In this document: piece by piece, positions 1-10,800 of the stretch
Position numbering within the stretch: position 1 is the stretch's first letter
Layout of the letters: each line of letters begins with the position of its first letter
Source: Luidia sarsii
Taxonomy: Eukaryota > Echinodermata > Asteroidea > Paxillosida > Luidiidae
Assembly: GCA_949987565.1 (NCBI GenBank)
Contig: OX465114.1
Span: 5,980,832-6,044,831 of the forward strand
Length of the DNA: 64,000 bases
Reading direction: 5' to 3'
Made by a program: the position numbers and the translations under genes
Notes under the pieces: generated by a model
What the model was told of the DNA's origin: nothing
What the model saw: only the letters and a program-made list of their open reading frames with translations
The model's database searches: none

Positions 1-236
1 CCGTCGCACACAGAATAATATAGTCCGCGTTAGTGGAGAAATAATGGGTCGTACTGTTAATTCTTTTCATTTTGATTTCGTAATATTATTAGAAAATTGA
101 AGTTATACGGACTGTTCCTGGGGGAAATAAACCGAAAGGGATTGGCGAATGCGAGTCATTGATCGTTTTCATTTCACAAATAAACGTGGGGCGGATTAAT
201 TCGAAAACAACGGTTAGGGTAACGGTGCTGGATTTT
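1..236. repeat. Direct repeat A, copy 1 (cut by window edge)
   Basis: The first 236 bases reappear with scattered mismatches and small indels at 2088-2319, in the same orientation. Both copies begin CCGTCGCACACAG and end near GGTGCTGGATTT. The start of this copy may lie outside the window. No coding potential is seen. It could be a MITE or LTR fragment, and the family is not recognised. Confidence 0.7.
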
Positions 237-1231
237 TTGGAAAGATGTATGCCGAGGCGATGGTAGGCAAAGTACGGCAACTCTAGTAGTCCAGGCCTAA
301 TATCTACAAGGATCTTTGTGACGCATCCGTGTACTTCTACAGAAAAATAGGGCCACGTTTCAAGTCCGACATGCCCCAAATTACACGCAATCCCGGGTTG
401 TCATAAGCTTCACTTATCCTACAATAATTATATCAGTTAATTAGACTCCGATGGCCCCTGATTCAAAAAAGAGCTGTGGGTCCACACTTTATGATAATCA
501 GCGGCGGAGCCATCTTGAAATGAATTAGTGCGATGAAACCATGCTGCTCTATGAACAATGAAAAAGCGGAATCAAGTGCATGTATATCTAGGCCGGGCGG
601 TTAAGAATTTGCAACTTGTCCAATTTCCGGACATTACAATTTGAGAAATAACATCCGCATCGAGAAGTTTGTAACAGTTTCAGACACTCCGTGAAATTTC
701 AGACCTCAAAAATCTGCCGTTTTAGAGAAAAGAGAAAAATTCTTGAATTTTCGAAGATCGCTCGGTTGAAACCCTTTTGGCAAACACCGCCCTCTATAAT
801 TATGTCTGAAAAGGGGTAGCGTTTAGTTTCGTTGCCACAAATGACTTAGTGTGCTGCATAGGATGCAGACCACTAAGTCAACTCCTTCGAGCAATGCTGC
901 AGAAATCGTTACGTTGATCCGTGAGTGGCTACTTTTTATCATGTTCAGCCTGAAATCTCACCAGTTTGAATAATAGTTATAATTATGGAAGGCTCCGAAA
1001 ATTTACATTAACATTCGGCGTGTCAAATATATATTTTGGGAAAATATAACTGCTTGTGATGGGCATGGGGGCGAACAAATTAAAAAAAGAAAAAAAAAGA
1101 TATCATAATAGATAATTTTATAACTTCATATATTTTCCATGTTTGTATATCATTATAATTTCGTATATAATTATAAAAATAATTCGTATTAGAATAAAAA
1201 TGAAAAAAAAACTTTGAAGACAAAACGTTAT

Positions 1232-1540
1232 ACGGTGTCAGACCAAGCTTTCAGACCTCCCAGGGCCTCCACGATCGCCCGGTTTGCACGGGTCTATATA
1301 GAGCTCTTAAGGCCTCGGTACCGGTCCACCGCACTTCCTTTCCTGCCTTCATCCATATAGGCCCGTAGACCCACGCGCCATGTGAGGGAGGAAACACAGC
1401 GGCCCCAAGACCTTGGCCGCCGGGTCGACCAAAAGCACGTGTCCCTGTACCAAGACGCAAACCTGGATTACGAGGACAGTCCCAGCATCACACCGACTCA
1501 TCGGGATACGCCACATGCAATGTTGGTGGTTGTGGGAGTC
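1232..1540 (+). repeat. GC-rich inverted repeat B, left arm
   Basis: About 300 bases here match the reverse complement of 3420-3742. The GC-rich core contains TATATAG, a run of restriction-like palindromes (GAGCTC, GGTACC) and CACATGGCG-type words, and is much richer in GC than its AT-rich surroundings. On the minus strand the outer edge carries a TATAAG/TTTAAAA pair that looks promoter-like. I do not recognise the family. The two arms enclose repeat A copy 2 and a LINE fragment. Confidence 0.7.
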
Positions 1541-2087
1541 TTTTAAACACCTTATAATGTAGCCGGGCTCTTTCCGAGTAAAAGAACATGAGCTGAAAAG
1601 TTGCCCCCGGGAATTGAACCATGAACCACGGACCTACACGTTGCTAGCCGAGCGTTATTTTCCTCTCGTCTTGCGCTTCGATGTAATAGGCAATACGGAT
1701 TTGAAGGAATATGTCGTTGGCGGTTGGCTTGTGGATTTCATTGTGATCGAGTAAAGAGGGTAAAGCGCTGAACCCACTTGCATAGACCGTATTTTCAAAA
1801 ACAAACAAACAAACAAACAAACAACAAACGAACAACATCGCACCAAACTACGTCAAGAAAAAATCAAGTGGAAATCAAGTTGAATCATTTCGTTGACGGG
1901 AGTCTGGCATTTTCGGTGGAAATTGTTGCCTAAAAACTTTACAAGTATTGAGAGTTGATAAAAAGGGAAACGTATTTGTTCCTAAATGGATTATGTATCA
2001 AAACGAAATAATCTGGAGTATTTTTTTTTATTGAGGGCGCTATTCTGGGCTAACGGTCAAGCTTCCGCCAACTTGTTGGGGTGTCAT

Positions 2088-2319
2088 CCGTCGCACACAG
2101 AATAATATAGTCCGCGTTAGTGGTGGGATCATGGGTCGTACTGTAAAGTCTTTTAATTTTGATTTCGTAATATTATTAGAAATTTGTAGTTAGGGACTGT
2201 TTTGGGGGAAAAAAACCCGACAAGGATTGGTGAATGAGACATATTGATCTATTTTATTTTACAAATAAACGTGGGGCGGATTAATTCGAAAAGAACGGTT
2301 AGGTAACGGTGCTGGATTT
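2088..2319. repeat. Direct repeat A, copy 2
   Basis: Second copy of the sequence at 1-236, same orientation. Its right end passes directly into the LINE remnant. Between the two copies (237-2087) there is AT-rich DNA, repeat B1 and no gene. Confidence 0.7.
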
Positions 2320-2329
2320 AACAGTGGCA

Positions 2330-2940
2330 GTCTCTAGAGCACTTCTTACAGATGTAGGAGGTTGGTGCTCAATCAGATGCTGAGGCAGATGCTGCCATTG
2401 CCTTCCTTCTTAGCTCTCTTGTCAGCAAGTTGAACATTCCATGAAGTTTCTGTCCTATAGTGACTTATTATGTTTCTCTCGACACTTCTCCTGCAGCTGG
2501 CGTAGTGTGAGAAGATCATGTCCACTGTAGAGCGACCTGCCCTGAAGCCGCATTGCGACTCGGGGTACACACGGGTAGCGAGACTCTGAAGGCGTGTCAA
2601 GAATACGCGGGCAAATACTTTCCCTACAATACTGAGGAGGGATATGCCTCGGTAGTTGTCACATTCGCTGCGGTCTTCTTTGTTCTTGCAGATGGTGACA
2701 ATGTTGGCATCACGCATGTCTCTGGGGACATGACCATTCTCCCTACATAGGCATTGGAGCTCGTGGAGGAGCACCAGTAGTGCTGGCTTTCCGCACTTCA
2801 GGACTTCTGGCGGGATGCTAGCTTTTCCAGGAGCTTTCCCACAGGAGAGACCGTTGATGGCTTATTGAGCTCAGTCGTCGTTGGCAGTTCATCTAGCTCC
2901 TCCATGACTAGCAGACTGGGTAAGGCATACATGGCGGATG
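2330..2940 (-). pseudogene. Non-LTR retrotransposon (LINE) reverse transcriptase fragment
   Basis: Minus-strand reading frame 2774-2373 encodes the early part of a LINE-type reverse transcriptase. It includes the stretches NYRGISLLSIVGKVFARV and YPESQCGFRAGRSTVDM, typical of RT blocks 1 to 3 before the catalytic aspartates. A second frame just upstream (about 2930-2830) carries ELDELPTTTELNK, the segment that normally precedes it, so the copy is frameshifted. It has no YxDD box, no endonuclease and no full ORF, so it is a dead 5'- and 3'-truncated copy. The exact LINE clade is not assigned. Confidence 0.85.
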
Positions 2941-3419
2941 TGACCCCAAAACGAGCGCAATTCAATTTGGGAAATGTCACGTTTTGGGATGTTTTTGGAG
3001 GCCTAATTAGCAAAAAATTCTCTCGGCTAGAGGAACAAAGAATTAAAGGAATCTAAGACATTAGGTTTCAAGGAACAATAACAAATTCCATCACCGAAAC
3101 AAAGACTCTCGTATACGAAGTGATTTACCTTGAATTCAAATGTTTTTTGCAATAATTTTTATGGCCTATGGAAAAAGTTCGCAGCACCCTTCGCGTCACT
3201 CGCTCATCAGTTCATAACAAAATCCTAAAGCCCGCCACCAACGGCCATGCCCCTTTCAATCATTATTACCACAATAGTATCGTGTTAGATGACTGTTGTT
3301 GTTACGTATGTCAAGTGGCCTTGTGCGAAAGAGCTCGGCTATCAATGTGCAGGTTGGTGGTTCGACTCGCGGTGGGAATTTTCGTTTATTTTTTTCTCGG
3401 CGTGATCCGATAGTATAAG

Positions 3420-3742
3420 GGGTTTAAAATCCTCCTGCAATCACCAACGTCACATGTGGCGCATCCCGATGGGTCGCTGTGTTGCTGGGACTGACCTCGT
3501 AATCCAGGTTCGCGTCTTCGTACAGGGACACAAGCATTTGGTCGACTCGGCGGCCAAGGTCTAGGGGCCGCTGTGTTTCCTCCCTCACATGGCGCAGGGT
3601 CTACGGGCCTATATGGATGAGGGCAGGGAAGGACGTGCGGTGGACCGGTACCGAGGCCTTAAGAGCTCTAATAGATCCGTGCACACGGGACAACCCTGGA
3701 GGTCCCGGGGATCTGAAAGCTTGGTCTGACACCGCATAACTT
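3420..3742 (-). repeat. GC-rich inverted repeat B, right arm
   Basis: Reverse-complement partner of 1232-1540, ending in GATCTGAAAGCTTGGTCTGACACCG. The arms are diverged by scattered substitutions and small indels. The interval between them (about 1.9 kb) carries unrelated repeats. It may therefore be two independent insertions rather than one foldback element. Confidence 0.7.
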
Positions 3743-4460
3743 CTTGCCTTTTTTATCATTAAATTTCATCTTAAAAAGATTGTCTTTTCCTTTTATTTGA
3801 TTTCATTTCCCTCATCAAAAATATATTGATTTTTTTTTGGACCAAAGATCTTCCTAAATTCATTAAAACTTTGACTGGACCGGAACTTGAACCATCTTAG
3901 ATAGAGGCCTTCGCCTCCTTCAAAGATTTCTTTTCCAATTTCTCAATTTGTTCAAACGTTCCCAGTCAGTTTTTCCTTTAATTCCTTTGTTTGATTGACT
4001 GAAATAATTACTTGAGATAGGCCTATCTTAAAATGAATAGAAGTGACTATCGCGTAAGTAATGTTAAAACTGGGTTAAACAGCTCTCCGTAGTCGTATGG
4101 TCTGCCAGGTTGTCTTTGAAAAGTTGCAATCTCTCGATGGGTTGTAAATGTATTACATTAGTCTATTAATTCAGTTAGCTTGCACAGCTCAATTATTTTA
4201 CACTAACAACTTTTCATTAATTTCTTTTATTATTACATGTAAGCCTTATACCATTTTAGAAATTAATAATAAGAGGAAATGAATAAGGGAACGCACAGGC
4301 GCTACATCTTGAAAAGCAACGAATACAAGGCAAAGTGCATTCGACCGTATTCCTGACCGATGGCCCATAAGCGAACTAATTCACTAGCTAGTGGATCTCC
4401 GTGGATCTCCGTTGTGCTGCCAAGTTTGCTAGGACAATGGGTGTGAGAGGAGCCGGTAAC
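3743..4460. other. AT-rich stretch upstream of PRDX4, no gene seen
   Basis: No conserved coding signal is seen on either strand. A short SINE-like fragment (GACTGGACCGGAACTTGAACC) lies near 3875. From about 4440 the sequence becomes GC-richer towards the PRDX4 start, which fits a promoter-proximal region, but no TATA box or initiator can be named with confidence. Confidence 0.4.
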
Positions 4461-4803
4461 TCAACGATTCAAACTGTGTGCTGTGGGCGCCGGTCCGACG
4501 ATCGAGTCGTCAGGGGACTGCAACTGTCGTCCCTTTGGCCTCGCCCATCACCCCCCTTCCACCGCTTGAGGGCGCTGTAGAAAAATATTATAGCCCCCAC
4601 CCCCCCCGTCGTTGTACGACGTGTACAATGTACAGTACAAAATCGTGCTGCATATGCCTGTGCACGGCTGAGCTGCACGTACAGGTCTTTCCCCTGGTGT
4701 CCGTTGTATCTGCTACTTGTACAAAGTTTGTCAGGTGCACCGACTATTTTTCGTCCACACAGTCCGTCTCTCCATCTGTGTAGCTGTAGTTGCTGTCTTC
4801 ATC

Positions 4804-7800
4804 ATGGCGTACAGAACGATGTGCAACTGGGTTGGCGTATCCCTGTTTCTTGTGCTGTCTGTCGTCTCTCAAACAGTCTTTGCTGACGAGGCCTGCCATA
4901 GCTACGGAGGTGGTCATGTCTACCCAGGGGAGGCGCTCAAATCGTCTGAACACGCCGTGCATTGGAGCAAAGTGCAAAGTGGGTACATCACTGGTAGTGG
5001 TACATACATTACAATACAAGTTACAACAAAAACACTTCGCTTGAGACCGAAGAGGAATGGGCGTGGCTACACACGCTTGTGGGGGAGGGGCAATCATACT
5101 GATAATTACATGTACAGTATGACCATGGAGGTAGGAAGAGAACTCGGAAAACAAAACAGAAGAAAAATCAAAGAAAATGGTTTGGGAATCTTTGAAGATA
5201 ACTAACTAATCTTGGAAGATTATTCAACTGCCATAAATATATGAATTATGATTATGATATAACATATATCTCCAGGGATCACGCCCTCGTGATTTTCAAT
5301 TTCATTCAAATGCAAACAACCAATTCAGTATTTGAACTATGAACTAATTCATTTTGTATTTTGTTGTAAACCTGGCTACAGCAGCTCAGGAATTACACAT
5401 AGTGGATGCTGCTTTTTAAATTGGAGTCAAACAAGTCAAGTAAAAACTCAAAACTGTTTTCCCTTTAATTTTTGAACTTGATTAGTCTTCACATAATTAG
5501 GCCAAGTAAAACATTAATATTAATTATACTAGTTTTGCATCCCCACCCACATGTTTTTCTTTGCAGCCGGATCAATTTTTTTTTGCTTTATAAAACGATT
5601 AAAAAGACCAACTTTTGATTGATTCTCGCTGTTTCCAGCAGTGGAACCTTGCACATGTACAGCCTACATATCGTAAATTGTACTTAGAAACAACTAGAAA
5701 TTAGACTCCCCATTTTTAAGGGGAAAACAAATTGTTTTGGAAAAGGCAAAACAAAAATAAACAATTAAGATGAGAAACTAATAATTCGTTTTATTTGGCC
5801 TTATTATTTTATTAACTTCTCCCTTTGATATTTTCCCTTTAATCATCACTTACATTGATCTGTTCCCTCATGGCTCGAATAAAAAAAAAATGATTACTAG
5901 ACAACAGATCTAGTAACTGAACCATTTTTTACAAGACCTGTGCCATAAATGAGAAACAAAAAATGCACGCAGTGAAAGGAATACCACGAGAAAATGCTGT
6001 CTACTTCAGTACTTGGTCAGGACAGGTCAAAGTCAAAGTTATATTTGAGTGGCATTTTTTTCTTGGAGCAAGAAAAAACCACAAGACAGCCGGTGCAGTG
6101 CAGTCACACTTGGCACTAGACTGACGCTAAAATAACTAGACTTGGTCCACGGTCTAGTGGATATTTCAAGCCCTGTCCCTACTGTTTTATGTACAGTATT
6201 TTCCTTACATCATGTTGTAATGATAGTTTCTCTTGTATATTTTCAGGGCAGGAAATTCACGACGGCAACGACGGCAATTGCCGTCGTGCCCTCACCAATT
6301 GCCGCGGTGCCCTTAAATTTGGAGGATTTTCACGGCAACAAATTGCCGTGCCCTTTTAGCACATTGCCGTCGTGCCCTTTTTGCCGATGGATAGTTGGGC
6401 AGATCGGACTGCCGGCCGCCGCACGGCCGTTAGCACAGCGCGCATGAAATATATTCCGACTGCTGTGCAGTGTGTGTGCAGCACACACGGAAGCTTCACT
6501 GTACCGTGCGCACTGTCAGCTAAACATTGCGCATTCTGTACACAACTGTACGGACTGTGTATGGGTGAACATGTACACGTACACGTACACATACTGTACA
6601 CGATCAATGTACATGTACAGTACATGTACGTACATGTACATGTACATACATGTGCAGTGCGTTCGATCGGGACAGTTTCATATCAACGAACTTTTAGTCT
6701 GCGGGTACCAGTGAATCTTGGACATCGCTGGCTGTACCAAACAACGGGTACCAACGGTAGTTGGGAGCGATTTGCGTTGCACAATAGTTAGATTGCGCAG
6801 CATGCAGCACGTGGTTGGGTTGCGTGCGAAAGTAGAATCGTAGAGCTGTCAAAGGTTTGCGTGTTCGCGGGTGCCTTTTCAAAGTCGTAACCATGCCCCG
6901 AAAGGAGAAAGTTAAACAGCAAAACGAGCTACTACCTCACGATGCAGCACAAAAATGTCGCAAACTTTATTCCTTTTTTCAGGTAGGCCTACGAACGTAG
7001 TCATTCTCAATTTTTTGGACGAGAACTGATGAGAAGGTTTTGGAACACCGAACCCACATCACGATACATTGACAGCATGGACTATTCTATTAGGAATGAG
7101 AGGGGTGCGACTTTATACAATAATAAGCTCCGATAATATGCTCGTTTAGGTTGGACCTAGCTGCTTAAAAATCCATCTTTACAAACATGTAGGCTATTTA
7201 GAATCCTTTTTATTTCGATTGTTTTGTGAGGATCTATTGTCAGATATGTTTGTCGTCCCGCTTACTATAGCAGTAGCACCCCGGCCACACCTGAATGGTA
7301 CAGTTCATGTTCCGTGAGAATGCGTGTTGGTGGCTGACTGAAACTTATTTTAGACGTCATTTTTATGTTGGAAAATATTTTTTTTAGGCATTGTGGTCCC
7401 ACAGAAACGATGATATATTAGTAGGAGACCTAAAACAAGGATTCGGTGCCTTCAGCGCCTATTTTCAAAGTTTGTTTAAGGTGCTTACGTCGTGTTTGCA
7501 TCGGTACTAATAAAAAGTAGTTAAATTGCCTTGATGCCCCGGATTTTTTTTGCGATTGCCTTGATGCCCTTCAAAAATTGCAGAAATTGCCGTGATGCCC
7601 TTAATTTGCCGAAATTTCAAGGCAAAAATTGCCGTGCCCTTTTTAACCCGGAGTTCCTGCCCTGTATTTTGTTATCAAGTTTCCAAGAAAGCCCCAGCCT
7701 TTGAAGGCACAGCTGTGGTAAATGGGGAATTCCAAGAGCTGAAACTGTCTGACTACAAAGGAAAATACCTGGTCCTGGTCTTCTACCCATTGGACTTGTA

Positions 7801-10800
7801 AGTACAGCCACACACAATCCACAACGTTTGCCATTCTAGTTGGACTTTTCTCTGAGAGAAAACTACAACCTCACAAAATCCAACACCAGATTTTGTTGGA
7901 ATTTGTTAGATTAGGTACCCCAAGGATAGCATACTGCTGCTGAATTTTGTTGGAGTTTGTTGGATTAGGTACCAATGGCACAGGGAGACACTGTTGGAGT
8001 TTGTTGGATTAGGTACCAATGGTCAGTACACTGCCACACACTTCAACACTTGACCAGAAAATGACCAAGAGCTTGTGGGTAAACTCACCCATGAAAGCAG
8101 TGTCAGTGCACTCCCACACACTCCAACACTTGACCACAAAAATGACCAAGAGCTCGTGGGTAAAGTAATCCCACCAAGTGAAAGCAGTGTAGTGCACTGT
8201 TACACACTCCTACTCCTGACCAGAACATGCCATAGCAGACACATTGTGGCATTTTGTTGGGTTAGGGATAAACCCCCCGTAGTCATGCAACAATGCATCT
8301 GTAACCAACCTAACAAAATCCAACACGTGCAGACTGTTGGATTCTGTGAGGTTAGGTACAAATGGGTTCCTAATTTCCGCCCAAATGTTGGATTTTGCTG
8401 GGTTAGGTATGCTTCCTAGTGAAAGAGCCTAGGGGGTTAGGGTTGTAACTAATGAGATGCTGACCCTGGGCCTATCCAGGCAGCCAGGGCTGGAGGTCTG
8501 TCTACAGTCATGTGGATCAGGGAGCCAACAGTATGGACACCAAACTCCAGGTGTGGTTGCTTAGACTGATCACCATCACATCTGGTTGTTGGTTGTTGTT
8601 GTATTATTTTGTCCCAAAAGAAATTCCTGATATAGAATGTGATGCTCACCCTGCATACAGGGGGTAGCTATGTGGCAATGATCCATGCTCAGCCCACTGT
8701 ATGCCCAGCAGGAGAGGCTGCACAGGTAATGGCCCAATGTATAGCTACAGTGTACATGTACAGTACTACAGTATGCCGTTCAAAATAACTTGTAACTTGT
8801 GTAGGTTGGCAAGCACTATTCGGCAGCATATGGTTTTATCAGCGTGTCTGGTATTGTCAGCATTACTGCTTGTTAGCACCCTGTTCTTGAATAAATAACC
8901 CTATTAATCAAAGTGACAGTGGATGCGTTACGAAATTACATTAATTTGTGAGATTTCACTTTGTCTTAAAGTATACTGTAAATAGATTTTGTTTGGTCAA
9001 ACAAACAAAGGAAAACCTTACTGGGAACTTCTGAACAAATAGACAAATTGGCAAAGAAAACTTTGAATGGACTGGAAATTGAATGCTTTGGACTGGTGCC
9101 TCTACCACGCCAAAGACTAGTTGACTATTAAGGAGGCCACCATCTAAGGGCTGGATAGCTCAGATGGGAGGAGCGCTGGAACGCAAAACCAGAGGTTCAA
9201 ATCCTGGTCCAGTCAACAATTTCTTTGCCAATTTTTCAATTTAGTGTTTTGTTGTTGAAAACCACTGACTGATATATTCTAAACGACCAAAATTAAATAA
9301 ATCTGTAAAAAAAGATAAATGGTTGTTGCTTCTTAACCCTAGCAGGACTTTGCTTAATGATATAAGTGTATTGTGCATGAGAAATGCTTCCATTCAAACC
9401 TTTTCAACCCCCTGGTCTAACTCTGTCCTCCGTTTTCTCCATTCATGCAGCACATTTGTTTGCCCTACTGAAATCATTGCCTTCAGCGATCGGATCAGTG
9501 AATTCAAAGCGATCAACACAGAGGTGGTGGCAGTGTCTGTGGACTCGCAGTTCACTCATCTAGCATGGTAAGTCAGATGGTCACAGAGGTGGTTACTGAT
9601 AACGCAATATCCAATGCCTAATGTATCACTAGCCAATGATGTATCAGTGCTTGACTGATAGCTGGGGTCGTCATTGCAACCCCTCGCCCATCGTAGGACG
9701 GTAGCCTCCCTGAGCCTCTTCTGCCGTTATTTCTATGGAAGGTGTTCCTCGGCTCTTGCCAACCTGGTCCCCCCCAGTCACGAAAATACTCACAATTAAA
9801 AAAACGTTTGTTGGGGGGGTTGTGTCCGCACGGGCCAAACAATTGTGTCGCAAAAAATCGCAAGCCGATTGTGGTTAGCAGTTGTGGTCAAATGGTGGTT
9901 GTGTCCTTGAGGGTGGCCCATGCAAGTAGGCATATAAACAAGCAAGGCACTTCCTGTCAATCAGAGTGTGAGCGGTGCATTATGGGATTAAAAAAACCGG
10001 TGCGATTCAGGGGAGCGATCAGACACACAGCGGTCGCAAATTAACGCGATTATTTGAAAAAAGTCTCACTCTCAGTGGAGTCCAAATCGCGATTCAAATC
10101 CCACTAATAATCGCGTTTATTGTGTCCACACACGCAAACAAAAGTGGATTTTGGATCGCGATCCAAGTAATAGCGATCCAAATAATCGCGTTTATTTGGT
10201 GTAGTTGAAACGGCCCTATTATGTCTTCTTTCTTTTTTTCAGGATTAATACTCCGAGGAAGCAGGGAGGCCTTGGACCCATTGCCATCCCACTTCTCTCT
10301 GATTTGACCCATCAGATCTCCAAGGACTACGGCGTCCTACTGGAAGACCTGGGGCATACACTCAGGTAATAGACCTAGCTCTACAGGACATAGACATGGT
10401 CTACAGGTACTACCATGGATGATGTTCCAATGGCATTTCTGCCTTGGCTCCCCAACATTGTCCCTTCACTCGTACCATGCGCTTCTCATCACGTATGCAC
10501 CCATATGTTATGGCAACTAAAGCCAATACTAAGCGGTATTCCTCTAGCTTCTTCCTGCGCACTGCCGCACTATGGAATTCTCTACATGTACCTGCAACCT
10601 GTTTCCCCCCTTTCTTATAACTTGTCTCAATTCAAATGTAACATTAACGCTCATCTTTCTTCCTCCTGATCTAGTTTGCTCCTGGTTCTTCTCCTTATTC
10701 CTTTCTTTTAGCCCTCACCTTGAGTGGGCTTTTGAGGCCTTGTGTTGGGCGACATTCATAAAAAAACAAAACTGAAACTTACAAAAGTTCTGGTCATCAG

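Noticed and set aside
1595..1650. tRNA-like stretch on the minus strand (GGTTCAATTCCCGG with GCTCGGCTAGCAA)
   Set aside because: Box-like words are present, but spacing and stems do not give a complete cloverleaf; at most a decayed tRNA-derived repeat.
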